Below are positions 46,241-58,811 of a stretch of 64,000 nt of DNA, piece after piece. This DNA is from Henckelia pumila (Eukaryota; Streptophyta; Magnoliopsida; Lamiales; Gesneriaceae), in the NCBI RefSeq assembly GCF_033568475.1, contig NC_133121.1, positions 5,828,001 through 5,892,000 on the forward strand. The letters are read 5' to 3'. Both the position numbers and the translations under genes were made by a program. Each line of letters begins with the position of its first letter. Position 1 is the first letter of the stretch. The notes under the pieces were generated by a model, which saw only the letters and a list, made by a program, of their open reading frames with translations, searched no databases and was not told the DNA's origin.

Positions 46241-47807
46241 TTTCCAGCTAATACTTGTATATCTATCAATAGGAATGACATTGGGGTTCTTCCATCGATT
46301 CTTTTAGCTTGTTTAAGGCCACGCAGTACGCCTCCTGCAATTAAGATTCGTTAAAAAGTTCCCTCGAGAGTCGATATTTATATATAGAGAATGATTTACA
46401 TAATATACTAACAGTATAGGCTTAAAATTAAATAACTAAAATATATATTCATAGAAACCATGAAAAAATTGGTACATTGTGTTCTTGATTTTACCATAAA
46501 CTGGTCGAACTCCGACTGAAGAGAAATTTCAAGCTGTTTTTTTTATGGGATATTATTGGATCAGTAACATGGTGAATGCCATCCTAGTTGCAACAATGGT
46601 GCAGCACATATAAGTCTTCCTGATAAAAACATATTGATCGCAAAGCAACCAAGAAAATCAACCAAAACCTTCAAGAAATCCATCGTGATTGCATCCTAAG
46701 GGATCACAAATCAACATAAACAAAAACGAAGAAGGCCCTTTTTCATTTTTCGCCGGCATTTTTTTCTTTCTTTCTTCTTTTTTTTTTAGAGGGGAGGGGA
46801 TGGAAGGGGTTAAGAATCATACATAGTGAATTAACATTCAAAAGCATAAATAATTATAGGAGGTAGGCTACCACCATTTCCGACCCATAGATACTTACAA
46901 TTTACAAATGGATGCTGGACGATTCTGATATCTGACGATGGTCGAATATCAGAACGCCGCGAGGAAGACGGCGGTTGTGGTGGTGAGTTTGAAGCGAAAT
47001 GGCGGACGGGTGTTGACGGCGGCGGCCACTCTGGTGTCGATAATTGCTGCGGAAACCTAGTCCATACTTGAAGTTGATGCGAGTAATTGCACACTTTTAA
47101 TCTTTATATGATTTTGATATAGATCATGAGATAGAAAATTATATTTTTTATCTTGTATTTTGTTTAATTTTTTTATTTTTGGTCTTATGAACAGTAAATT
47201 TAATTTTTTAATCGTGTAAATTGTATATTTTTTTGTCATGTTTATAGTTTTGTTAAAAGTAAATTCACATTGTAATCATGTAATTTATATTCTTTTTTAT
47301 TTTTAGTCATGTTAAATATGAATTTACACTTTTAGTTATTTAACTTACACGTTTTTCACTTTTGGTTTTATCAATGATACATTTGTAATTTTAGTCTTAT
47401 AATTAAATTCTTTTTTTATTTTTAGTCGTATTAATGATGAATTTACATTTTTTTAATTCTATAAATTGCATGATTTTTTTCATTTTTTTTACCCATGTCT
47501 GTCGTATTTTCTACCAAGTGATAATATAAAAAAATAACGACACGCAAGTTGTCTTCCAAAATTCTATGTCGTTTGATTTTGGGTAATTTCTTTCGGTTAG
47601 GTTTTAGATATATATAATCCGATATTTAAACTGTTTTTCTTCGATTCTGTTTTGTTTTCTATAAAAAGAGTTTTGTTATTTCAATTTTCTTTATTCGGTC
47701 TCGATAGTTATTTAACTAGTAATGAAAATATTTTTAAAATATAACATATTATAATTTACATAATTTTTTAGTAACATTTTTAAAATCTAAATGAATTAAA
47801 TAACTTC
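46085..47807 (-). repeat. Left arm of a large inverted duplication
   Basis: From the F-box motif outward through the 5' UTR, the promoter-side GC-rich block (46960-47060) and AT-rich DNA, this arm matches the complement of 50573-52650 in the same order. It includes the shared ends GGTTTTAGATATATATAATC and CTAAATGAATTAA. Two MITEs in the right arm are absent here. Confidence 0.88.
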
Positions 47808-48779
47808 GATGTTAATATCCGTTGGAGGTGGAGGCAGCCTACCTCCTGGTAATTGCATTGCAAAACAAATTTTTTTTGATTGGAAAATATCAGAATTTAA
47901 TTGAATGTTTTTATATATACAAAATATCAAATATATCAAGTAAATTTATATCTTATTTTTTAAAATGACATTAATTTTGTGATTTTTTGGGTTCTTTTAT
48001 TTACGAAAATCTCACTTACCTATAAAATTGATATGTTTGTTGCGTTTTAGTGACTGTTTATATATGAAAACACTATATTATTATTGACAACTAAATCCAA
48101 TATAAAATGGAAAAAAAAACAATCAACCTTCGGATTGGTTCAACGCTAGGGTAAAACTTTATGGGAGAGAGTTCCATAACTCCATTGACAACTAGATAGA
48201 AGGGAGAATGCCATGATAAAAGAGTTCTTTACGAACATACTAGAAGACATAGTTGATTAGATCCATAGTCTGCAAAATATCTTCGATTAAAAAAAGAATG
48301 AGATAAAAAAGGGAGTGAAATGATGATGATTGGGCACTCTCTTGGATCTCATGGTTTGACCCTTTCACCTGGCACGAGACATCGTACACAACACAGAAGA
48401 ACATAAGATTTGTGAATAAATTTATTACGTAAATTTTACTTTTAACTTACTATGATATATGTTGTTATTTTTTTGTTCGATCACAAACAGTCAAACCAGC
48501 TACCAAAAGATAGAAAGTAAATCTGTTTCTATGATGATATGATGATTAAGCAAGGATGGAAAGCCCTTTCTTTGCTTTTCTGATCTCATTGCGGAAGTAC
48601 CGCGTCAAGATAGGCACCTCATCTATACAATAACGATTTCGCTCTTCCATACAAATTCGTGAACGGTCAATCTACGCCATGGGAGTTTCATTGCTGAATG
48701 ACTTGTCTGCAACCAACTCTTTCCTCTATGGGTAGGCCCAACCACCACACTACACTCTTAGGATAGTTAATGTTGAGCT
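47808..48779. other. Spacer of the inverted duplication, unassigned
   Basis: No gene. A stretch at 48130-48780 has more balanced base composition (TATGGGAGAGAGTTCC, TTGCGGAAGTACCGCGTC) than its surroundings and may be a transposon or organelle-derived fragment, but nothing is certain. Confidence 0.4.
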
Positions 48780-49352
48780 TTATGCCTTGATTTGCATAGC
48801 CTGTAGTAAGGGTCATTCAGCCCCGTATTTCTAGTGGATGGATTTTCATAGACTTGGATCCGGTTATATCCACGGTTTTATGATATGGAAGACACCTTCT
48901 GATGCGACGGCCCAGATGCTACATACCATGACTCCTTTGACTGAGCAGTTTTTGGATAGGTTTTCAGCACCCCATATTTGCCTTTATATTTGCATTCATA
49001 GCACTTGTATATTCATGCTTTCGTACAGAGCTTTAGTGCTCACGCCCATAGTTTATTGTTTTGGACACCCCATTCAACGAGACAGTTGCAGGTTACCAGT
49101 GTTCGGGGTTCAGTGGATAGCTAGCAACCGGGAGTTGGGAACTCAGTAGGTGCCAGTAATGGTTAGGTTTAACCCTTTAAGTTTTGAATATTCAATTGGG
49201 TTGTATAATTGGATTTATTTAACCGTCTGTATTCTGCCGGTCCAGTATTTATTTAAGTTTTCCACAGTTTATCTCTGATTATGTTAATTGCATGTTTAAT
49301 CAAGCCTTTATCTTTGATGTAGTAGTGGATCTGGGTTAAGACCACTACATTT
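48780..49352 (+). mobile_element. Probable LTR fragment (Ty3/gypsy-like)
   Basis: Sequence with the character of a gypsy LTR 3' half: GAGCTTTAGTGCTCACGCCC, CGAGACAGTTGCAGGTTACC and a final GGGTTAAGACCACTACA where it meets a different AT-rich repeat. No partner LTR or target duplication is visible. Fossil, broken. Confidence 0.5.
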
Positions 49353-49923
49353 TATTCATTTTTAGTCATGCTAACACTAAATTTGCATTTTTATTACTGC
49401 AACTTGCACTTTTTTTTAATTTTGTTTACACTGAATTTCCAGTTTTAATCTTGTAACTTACTTTTTTTTTTCATTTTAGTCATGTTAACATTGAAATTGT
49501 ATTTTTAGTCATGTAACTTACTTAATTTTTTAAAAAAAATTTAGTCATATTAAAGGTGAATTTTCACTTTAAGACATGTAATCTGTAATTTTTTGTTTTT
49601 CATCAGTAGTTTCTGCCGAAAATTGCTATGTGACATAGATGAATGATATCAGTGCTTAAACTTTGGTTAAAAGAAGAAAGACCATATATCCAAATCAAAA
49701 AACAAATTATTAAACTGAAAATCGAATTTTTTAGTTCAAATATAAATTAAATTTTAAAATCAAGAATTATATGGTTCGATTTCGGATTATATATGTCAAA
49801 ATTGAACCGAAAAAAAATTTCATTATATTAATAGTTTTATATATGTTTTTATTTATATTATGTATTTTATAAGATGAAATTAAAAATATTTTAAATAATA
49901 TTTAGTTGATTATTTTTTACTTA

Positions 49924-50154
49924 GAGTGTGTTTTGCTAAACTTATTAAAAGCAAAATATAAATTCATAGAGCTTAAAATCTATTTTAGGAGCTTATAAGT
50001 TGTCAGGTCTTATTTTAAAAATAAGAATTAAAGTGTTTGGATAAATTTATTTTAAACAACTGAAAGATGTTGATTTGTTTGATATTATTATAAGATCTTT
50101 TTATTGTTAAAATTATCAAAAATGATATCATACTATAATTATAATGTAAATAGT

Positions 50155-50209
<55 letters not shown>

Positions 50210-50569
50210 TTAGAATTTTATCATAAAATAAAAATAAACTATTTTAAATTATAATTTAAAAAAAATTGATAAATTATAGAAAATGATGTGTAGGGGCATG
50301 ATGGGTATTTAATAAAAAATATAAAAAGATAACACGAAAAAGTAAAATACTAAAAAAAGATATTTTCTAAAAAATTAGAGGTGATTTTACTTTTTTAAAA
50401 ACAACTTATAAGGTATCGAACAATTTATTTTAACAACATTTAAGTTGTTTGAATTTTTTTTAACAAACAACTTTGAAGAGCTTATAAGCTTCAAGACACC
50501 TTATAAGATGTTATGTAGAGCTTATAATATAAGTTGTTTTGGAGTTTATAATCTCAACCAAACACCCTC
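49924..50569. mobile_element. PIF/Harbinger-type MITE
   Basis: 646 bp beginning GAGTGTGTTTTGCTAAAC; the complement of the right end reads GAGGGTGTTTGGTTGAGA. It is flanked by TTA at 49921-49923 and 50570-50572. It contains a (TA)24 run at 50159-50206 and no transposase. It lies at the inner edge of the inverted duplication's right arm. Confidence 0.8.
50159..50206. repeat. (TA)n microsatellite
   Basis: About 24 uninterrupted TA units inside the Harbinger MITE. Confidence 0.95.
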
Positions 50570-50572
50570 TTA

Positions 50573-52650
50573 ATTCATTTAGGTTTTAAAATTTTTACTA
50601 AAAAATTATGTAATCATAATATATTATATTTTAACATATTTTTTTATTAATAGTTAAATAACTATCAAAACCGAATAAAGAAAATTGAATTAACCAAACT
50701 CTTTTGATAGAAAACAGAATTGAAGAAAAACTGTCTGGATACTAGATTATATATATATAAAACCTAAAATCGAAATAAATTACCCAAAATATAATCAAAG
50801 CGGTCAATGAACACCGCTAGTGGATGAAGACATTGACATAGACTTTTGGAACAAAACTTGAATACGTCGTTATTTTTTTTTATAATATCATTTACAAGAA
50901 AATATGATGGACTTTGTTAAAAAATGATTAAAAAATGATAAAATCATGCAACTTATAAAAACTAAAATGTAAATTCATCGTTAATATGAACAATTTTTTT
51001 ATTTTTTTTGTAATTTATGAGACTAAAAATACAAATGTATAGTTAACCGGGCCAAAGGTCAAAAGACATGCAAGTTAAAGTACAAATTCATCTTTAACAT
51101 ATTAAAGTGAAAAAAATGCAAGTTACATGATTAAAAACGTGAATTTAATATTACCAGATGGAATAAACTTGAATAAAAAATTTAAATTACATGATTAAAA
51201 ATATAAATTTAGTGTTGACAAAAAACCAAAAATATAAAGATACGAATAATTTTGCACGAGAAATCTAATTCATAAATAGAGTCGTCAATTTGGGTTAGTC
51301 TCGTTGAGTTGGATCGCCCCACCACACAATTTAAGTGGGTTGAGTTAAAATTTTTTCAACCCAACTAAAGGTGAGCATAGGTGGGCCAAAAGAATTATTA
51401 TTTTATTTTTATTTTTATTGTGATATATGAATTTTTTAATGAAAATTGTAAATTTTTTTGTATTAATTATTTTATATAAAATTTACAAATATGAAATCAA
51501 TAATTAAAATATTTATTAATATGTTTATATTAATTTTTATTTATTTATGAAATTTATAATTAATTATAATAATTTTTATTTATTTTTATTTATAGTAAGC
51601 CAACCTAACCGCAACCCACCTTGAATTGGGTTGGATTTAGAATTTTCAACCTCGATCAGCCAAAAAATAGGTTTTTGGTGGGCCGATCCGCGGGCTATAG
51701 GTTGACCATGTGACAGCTCTATTCATAAAAAAAATTAAAAGTGTGCAAAAAAAGTATAGACTAGGTTCTCGCCGCCCCCGCCGCCTTCAACACCCGTCCG
51801 CCATTGCGCTTCAAACTCACCACTACAACCGCCGTCTTCCGTCTTCCTCGACCATCGTCAGAATATCAGATTCGCCTTTGTAAGTATCTATGTGTCGGAA
51901 ATAGGGGTAGCCTACCTCCTATAATTATTTATGCTTTTGAATGTTAATAATTCACTATGTATGATTTTTAACCCCTTTTCCATCCCCTCCCCTCTGAAAA
52001 AAGAAAAAAGAAAAAGGGCCTTCTTGGTTTTTGTTTCTTTTGATTTGTGTTCCCTTAGAATGCAATATTCAAGATGGTTCGAAGGTTTTTGTTGATTTTC
52101 TTGGTTGTTTTGCGATCACTCTGTTTTTATCAGTAAGAATTATATGTGCTGGCACCATTGTTGCAACTAGGATGCCATTCACCATGTTACTGATCCAATT
52201 ATATCCTATATAAAAAAAAAAACAACTTTGCATGAAATTTCTCTCCAGTCGGAGTTCGACCAGTTTATGACAAAATCAAGGACACAATGTAACAATTTTT
52301 CATGGTTTCTATGAATGCATATGTTAGTTATTTAAATTTAAGCATATACTGTTAGTATATTATATATAAATCTCGAGGGAAGTTTGTATTGAATCTTGAT
52401 TGCAGGAGGCGTACTAACTGCATGGCCTTAAACATTCTAATTAAAGAATCGATGGAAGAAGCCCAACATGTGATGCCTATTGATCCAAGAATGGGTGGAA
52501 AGCCATTAATATTGTTTAATCTACCATCAGAGGTCATTATCAATATTCTCTCAAGACTTCCCGTACGAGCCATCGTAAGGTGCATATGTGTTTGCAAGAA
52601 ATTACTCGACCTACTCTCAACTCCTGAATTTGCCTCATCCCATATTTCTG
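50573..52650 (+). repeat. Right arm of the large inverted duplication
   Basis: Complement of 46085-47807, carrying an extra hAT MITE (51277-51721). It includes the GC-rich 5' region (51765-51870), the 5' UTR with GAGGCGTACT (about 52408) and the first part of the F-box frame, then similarity stops in the middle of that frame. Confidence 0.88.
51277..51721. mobile_element. hAT-type MITE with perfect 8-bp target duplication
   Basis: 445 bp starting TAGAGTCGTCAATTTGGG; the complement of the right end reads TAGAGCTGTCACATGGTC. Identical TTCATAAA flanks lie at 51269-51276 and 51722-51729. It is absent from the equivalent place in the left arm, so it postdates the inverted duplication. Confidence 0.92.
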
Positions 52651-52745
52651 TAGCACTTGCGATGCTCCTACACGGTTGTTACAAGCGTGCGTATTCATCC
52701 AAAAAAGAAAATCCCAAGAAGGCGGTCGGTGAATTTTGTCTATGA
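52452..52745 (+). pseudogene. Truncated F-box paralog
   Basis: Starts MEEAQHVMPIDPRMGG and carries a complete F-box motif (FNLPSEVIINILSRLPVRAI, then KKLLDLLSTPEFASSH), about 85% like the gene at 45050-46240. After about residue 65 it runs into unrelated sequence and stops at 52745. All of the F-box-associated region is missing. It keeps the presumed ancestral start codon, which the longer gene has lost as a usable start. It could encode a 97-residue F-box-only peptide, but pseudogene is the simpler reading. Confidence 0.85.
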
Positions 52746-53677
52746 GTATCCTAACTCTTCCATCGAAGTTGGTAACTGTTTGCACCGTCAACAATAGAGT
52801 CTGAAGCTACGTGGTTAATCATCTCGTGACGTTGGATTGCTTTCTAAATCCCACTTTTGATTGATTGCTCTTATAAAATAAAAACTACTTCATTAAATTT
52901 TCAAATAAAGTATTAACTCAAATCTTAAAAACATTATGTGGTTTTTTAATAACCGTCGAAAACTTTGGCTATTTCAAAAACCCTAGCAAAACTTTTGCGA
53001 CGGTTTAAAATAAACCATCGCACCAACTGAATATCTTTGAAAAAACGTGCTCTGATTTATAATTTAAATTATAATTAAATTTTTTGATATTCATTTATTA
53101 TTATTATTATCAATTATATATTGAATAATAAATAATGCTAATAATTAAGAAAATTACAATTTCATAACAAATTATTAAATTAATAGTACAAACAATTATC
53201 TACGGTTCGATACAGTAATCTACGGTCTAAAAGGGCTTGTATCTTGTCGTCGTCGTTCTGAAGCTCTCACAAACTTCAAGGCATCTACAGAAAACAAAGT
53301 TAGCAAACAGCTTAGAAATTTCTTCATCTCCAAAGGTGTTTTAGAGATCTCTTAATTCCTATGCTCAAGTTCTCTCTTCTCAAATCTCTGCGATGTGCGT
53401 TCGGCTCTCTCTCTATTCTTCACCAACTCTTCTGCTTTATTTTAGCGTACAAAGCCTATCACTTATCACCTTGATCTTGTTTCCTTTTAAATTCGAGAAG
53501 ATCTGTGCAAAGATAAAGAAACATAATATTAAATCAAGAGATAGATAAACAAGATATTATATCTCCAATTTTAGTTCAAAAACTGATCAAAGAACAATAT
53601 CTCAACTCATTATTTTTCAATATGTACATAAAGATCTTATCACTAGTTCAAGAAAAACAAAACTCTTTAATAAAAAT
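52746..53677. other. Intergenic DNA with a GCGACGG-type repeat scrap
   Basis: AATAACCGTCGAAAACTTT and GCGACGGTTTAAAATAAACC at 52945-53030 form an imperfect inverted repeat typical of worn plant MITEs. No gene seen. Confidence 0.45.
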
Positions 53678-53990
53678 TTGGAAAAACTGCAATTTTGGTC
53701 ATGTATCTTTGTTATTTTGCGATTTTGGTCATTTATGTTTTCATATTTCAATTTTAGTCATGCATGTTTTGACAATTTCGGTCTTTTTTCTTCGAAAATG
53801 CTGATGTGACACTGTACATGTCAGCTCCACATCAGCACTGCATTGGTGCCACATCATCGCCACATCGGAAAAATGACTAAAATTGCCAAAAAAATAAAGA
53901 TACCGGACTAAAACTGAAATCCGAAAATGTAGAGGACCGAAATCGCAAAGTGACAAACATACAGAACCAAAAAAACAATTTTTCCTAAGA
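53678..53990. mobile_element. Foldback MITE with TTTTGGTC repeats
   Basis: The left arm (AACTGCAATTTTGGTCATGT, then TTTTGCGATTTTGGTCA) pairs with the right arm (TGACAAACATACAGAACCAA, preceded by ACCGAAATCGCAAAG). Arms are about 100 bp around a core of CCACATCAGCA/GCCACATC words. Target duplication not resolved. Confidence 0.75.
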
Positions 53991-56200
53991 ATTTTTCAAA
54001 ACAAGGAAAGATTTTAAGGAATAATTAATTTCTTTAAATATATATTATATTCATATATAAAAGGTGTTAATAGAATGAAAAAAAATCATTATAAATGAAA
54101 TTATGTCAAAACATAATCCTTAAGAAATCTACAAACAATGAAACCAAAACAAAAACAGAAAATAGATGTTTGATAAAAAAATTATTTTTCACTAAAAATA
54201 TTAAAGGATAATATATGTTTAATCTATTCTACCCGTAAAAGTAAATGAAAAGATGAAGTTTATTATTTGTGTATTTTTTTAATTTTGTTATTAGTGTATT
54301 GTATAATTAAATTTCATGAACAATTGATTAAAAAATGAGTACCAAAAATAAAGAAACGATGAGAATTTATCATTTAAAAAACATCAAGAAGTTAAATCAT
54401 TATGTATTTATGCAAATGCCTTCACAATTGAATGGATAGGGATCTACATGCTTAAAATATATATGAGAGAGACTGAGATGCTCAAACTCATTACAGAGGG
54501 ATATATTAGCTCATCATAAATTTTACAATGATATTTGACACAATTTCCTCAAAAAATCAGGTAATTAATTAATAAGGGGTGGGATAGGGATAGGATAGGC
54601 AATCATCCCGTAATCCTCCTACCTCATCCTCATCTTGATAAGAATTGAGAACCATATTTTCATCTCATCCTGTGCTCGATAAAATTGAGACTCGAATATT
54701 CGAGATCTTGTCGGACGGAAAAGAGGATGCCCCGAAATCTATATATATACACAGAGACTCTCCAAACACATATTGAATCACACTCAAAAAGTTTTTATTA
54801 GGATTCCATATATCAATTTATTTTTTTGCGATAAACATCTAAAAATCGAATGATCTTAAAATTTGGTTTATGTTAGGTTAAACTCTACCTCAGAAACACA
54901 AAAATAGTTATCAATATGTATAAATTTTCTATTATTTAGTCCATTTAAATCATATTAAATTTCATTTGTTCAACAATAAAATACACATAAGTAACTTTTA
55001 AACAAAAAAACATTAATTCTGAATTAAATCAATTAATACATAACATAAATAATTATATAAATATACGTTTTTTTTCCCCAAAATATAAGTATACGTTTTT
55101 TTTGACAGAATAAATATACGTTTTCACTTGCATTGAATGGTGAAATGCAAAAATAATAAAATAGAGGCAATTAATTAATGTACTAACGTTCATTTTTTAA
55201 TGGAAAAATTTGTGGTACTGATCTTCATGTAGTTGTTTGATTTGTTTTGGTGAATATATCATTTGAAAACAAACGTATTGAGGGAATGTTTTGGAGAATT
55301 TTTATTTATTTAAAATGATTTTTGTAGAGACTATTTTGAAGTTTGTGAGAAGTTAAAGTGGAGAGTGTTAGAAAATAAAAGTTGAAAGTTAATACAATTT
55401 AAAGTTTAGTGTTTAGAGAATAATTGCTTCAAGCATAATTTTTTAATTAAATGACAAATATACCCTTATTTAATTTTTTAAAATTACACCATAAAAAATA
55501 TGTTTATGTATTATTATCACATAATTACAAAAAACGTTTATTGTATAACATGAATAAAAAAGTATATAATATTAATAAAATAAAATATAAAATTTGATAA
55601 AATTTGAATAAATATACAAGATATGTAAAAAAAATTATGAAAATGAAATATATTTTTTTAAAAAAATAAATGCTAGTTATAACAATGTAAAATTAAAAAT
55701 ATATATATTATTTTTAAAAAATAAAAGCATACACAATATGATAAGTTTATTAAGAGTAATGTCAATTTGTAATTTTATCCTTTGAACAAAAAACAGAAGG
55801 AAAAAAAAAATAAAATTTTTGTTTCTTACTTTTGAGTAAAAATTGAATAAGTTAAAGGAGAATCTAACATTCACCAAATATTCAAAAACATTTTCATGCA
55901 ATATAAGCTAAGAAGCTTTTTGTTAAAACTCTAAGTCTTTAACAAGTTAAATGTTCATCGAAAATCTCATAAAAAAAATACACCGAGATTTTTTTTCATG
56001 ATATAACATGGAATCACTGATCAGTGTATGTAGGTGCTCTACTACTGCTCTTTTTTTTTTAAAATAAAAATAAAAAATTAGAGACAACTTTAGATATAAA
56101 ACAAAACATAATAATTCAATAAAATCAAATATTAACTTTAAAAATTTTCTAACCTCATCCATATTTCACATAAAAATGCTAACATATATATATATATATA
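53991..56200. other. AT-rich intergenic DNA, no gene
   Basis: Long A/T-rich stretch; minus-strand frames at 55677-56162 are low-complexity K/F/L/I runs without domains. Confidence 0.6.
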
Positions 56201-56368
56201 TACAATTTTGATATCCTGTCCACTCACCGTGCCCATCTAATGTGTCCACTATAAGATAACACTCAACTATTGGATGTGATGAATTGTGTGTCCAATAGTT
56301 GAGTGCCACCTCATGGTGGGCACATTATGTGGGCACGGTGGGTGGGCAGGATAGCAAAACTCTATATA
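56201..56368. mobile_element. Palindromic MITE with GTGCCCAC arms
   Basis: A nearly full-length hairpin: left arm ATATCCTGTCCACTCACCGT through ACTCAACTATTGGA, right arm TCCAATAGTTGAGTG through CACGGTGGGTGGGCAGGATA, with a loop of about 16 nt. It is bordered on both sides by TA-rich DNA, so the target duplication (perhaps TA) is ambiguous. A related half-copy lies at 24600-25225. Confidence 0.88.
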
Positions 56369-56991
56369 TATATTCAAATTTAATTTTGTACATGAATTAC
56401 ATGCTAGTGTACATGAAGTAAGTAAATGCACACTGATATTTTAATTAATTATTCTGAAACGCATTTTTAAAAAGAATAATAACTCTGAAAAGATGTAAAA
56501 TTTAAAATTGGCATTGTCAATAATTTTTCATTAAATTTCACCAAACTTTATTGTTTCATTATACTTTATTTTTTATCTTAAAAAAAATTCTTATTTTTCC
56601 TTTCCCTGTTTATTTATTTTTTCAAATTTTTTTTGCTATTTTAAAATATTTTTATTTTATTATTTTAATAGTTTTACAATTGGATTTTTTCTCCTATTTT
56701 AAATAATTTATCCAAACTGCTGTAATCAAAATCAACTATTCAAGATAGCTAAAAAAAGGAAGTAATGGAAATTAATTTTGTATCAATTTTTTTTTATATT
56801 ATTGATTTATTTCAATTGAATTCGGAATTTCTTTTGAAATTTAAGTTTCGATTTTTCAAAAAAAAATTTTGCTAAGCATTTTCCCTTTAAATAGGGCTAA
56901 AATGTGAAATATATATCCCCCAATAAAAAAAACATTATTATTTTTTATATTTTCAGATTTTGTTATCTTACCAATAACAACACTTTACACT
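56369..56991. other. AT-rich intergenic DNA, no gene
   Basis: Homopolymer-rich A/T sequence; nothing recognisable. Confidence 0.6.
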
Positions 56992-57000
56992 CACAATTCA

Positions 57001-57130
57001 CGGGTTTTTTTTTATTTCTAATGTAAATTAAAAAATAAATTTCAAAAATACCGTAAAATTAAAAAAATTTCACAAATATCGTAAAACGCCAAGTCTGACA
57101 GCGGACACTCACTTACACGTAGCAGAGTCC
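57001..57130 (+). repeat. Left TIR of the MULE-like element
   Basis: Inverted complement of 60621-60751. The outer ends differ by one base (CGGG versus GGG). The poly-A tract in the right TIR is longer. Confidence 0.88.
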
Positions 57131-57140
57131 GCTAAAATTT

Positions 57141-57195
57141 GGAGCGGATGCTGCGTCGTGGCGTGGGTCAGTGCCACGCCAGCAGCATCCGCTCC
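57141..57195. repeat. Left subterminal hairpin
   Basis: GGAGCGGATGCTGC pairs perfectly with GCAGCATCCGCTCC, and inside it TGGCGTGG with CCACGCCA, with a four-base bulge and short loop. It is GC-rich in an AT-rich element and shares the word GCAGCATCCGC with the right hairpin. Confidence 0.9.
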
Positions 57196-57229
57196 ATTAT
57201 TATTTCTGGTGCCCCACCCACCTCTATTA

Positions 57230-57720
57230 AATTTTCAGAAACAATTTCGTTCCTCCATTATTATCTTTACGGCATTTCTTCTTCCTCTTCTCAATTTTAG
57301 TTTCTTTGACAGTAGATTTCTCCGTCATCGTTCGTCCGATTGCAAATCCGATAGTAGTTTTGGAATCCTTGCAACGAGAGTTTTTTTTTACACCAATTTT
57401 TCAAGTTTTCTTCGCCATCTCGGAAACATCATCCGATCAATCGTGTTTTTTTTCACCGTTGTTCATCGTCGTCGATCGTTGTTCAAGCTAGGAATAAAAT
57501 ATTTAGGTTGGTTGGAGCTCTATTTCAAAATTTGAAGGTAAATTCGAGATTAGGGTTTTGAAATTTGGGTGTTTTGGTTTAATTGAGTTACTATAATTGA
57601 ATATGTTTAATTGTTGTTTGTAGGTACTTAAAAAAAAAGCCATTTAAAGGTATGGATTATTTTTCAGAATTTTTTTAAGCATTATTTTGAATTTTAAGTT
57701 TATTTTAATAATATGTTTTA
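57230..57720 (+). other. LTR-leader-like module upstream of the PMD gene
   Basis: GAATCCTTGCAACGAGAG, the CGTCGTCGATCG block, TTTCAAAATTTGAAGGTAAA, TTAGGGTTTTGAAATTTGGG and TTGTTTGTAGGTA follow the same order as 21295-21620 in solo LTR C and 61100-61400. A 125-codon frame here (57158-57535) is probably fortuitous. The module may act as promoter or leader for the PMD gene; that is inference. Confidence 0.6.
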
Positions 57721-58509
57721 GTATATATTTCAAACTTCTTCTTTTTTATAATTAAATATATTATATTAATATAATAAAAATTAAATGTATTAATAATAAA
57801 GAATAGTTAAGCTCCCTACCTCCAAGACTGGAATCAGGAAGAGTGGGTGAACATTTGTAGTTGTTGGTGGATGTTATTATAACTAAAATTAAATTAATAA
57901 TATTTCAAATAATTATTTTAAATTTTATTGATAATATTTATTTATTTACTCAAATTCGTAATGCATAATTAAATTATTTATTACTTATTTTGTTATTATT
58001 TGTTCAAATTTATATATTTTATTATATTGTTATAATTATCTATTGTAACGATAAAAAAATATCTATGATAATATTTATTATGTTTATAAGTGTGTAAATA
58101 TAATAATATTATTTTAAAATCATTATACTTACATAAAGATATAGATTTTAAACCAAAATATTAAAATATCTAATCAAATTTTAAAATTTGAAATATCTAA
58201 TCAAATATCATATTTTGAACCAAAATTATAATATATATACCATTAATGAATTTTTTTTATACAAATATATGTAAATATAACTAAAATTAAATTAATAATA
58301 TTTCAAATAATTATTTTAAATTTTATTGATAATATTTATTTATTTAATTATTCAAATTTGTAATTAATTTACACTAATTACACCTAAATTACCTCCTAAT
58401 TACCCTACCCTATTCACGTCCAAACCCTTCCCATCCGCCTCTACCCCCTTCCACCTTCATTTTCACGTTTCCACCAGCAGCATAAATCTTATAATATATA
58501 TAAATATAG

Positions 58510-58512
<3 letters not shown>

Positions 58513-58556
<44 letters not shown>

Positions 58557-58680
58557 GACTAAAATATATATATATATATAAACTTTATTATTGTTATTGT
58601 TATTATATTAGATATATATGCATATATATTACCTTATTATTGATATACTATATAAATATAGAATATATATTATTAGATTG

Positions 58681-58719
<39 letters not shown>
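58513..58719. repeat. TA-rich microsatellite region
   Basis: Two pure (TA)n tracts, 58513-58551 and 58685-58719, with TA-rich DNA between, just upstream of the PMD gene. Confidence 0.9.
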
Positions 58720-58721
<2 letters not shown>

Positions 58722-58811
58722 ATTGTTATCGTTATTTATATTAAATATGTGCATATATAGACATATGTGTTTATTGGTTTGCATTATATAATTGTTAGTA
58801 TATTTGTCAGG

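Noticed and set aside
48150-48300. Plastid or mitochondrial insertion
   Set aside because: No organellar gene could be recognised by reading; left as unassigned.
57158-57535. 125-codon frame at the left of the MULE
   Set aside because: It overlaps the left hairpin and an LTR-leader-like module; the protein is low-complexity F/S/R with no domain.
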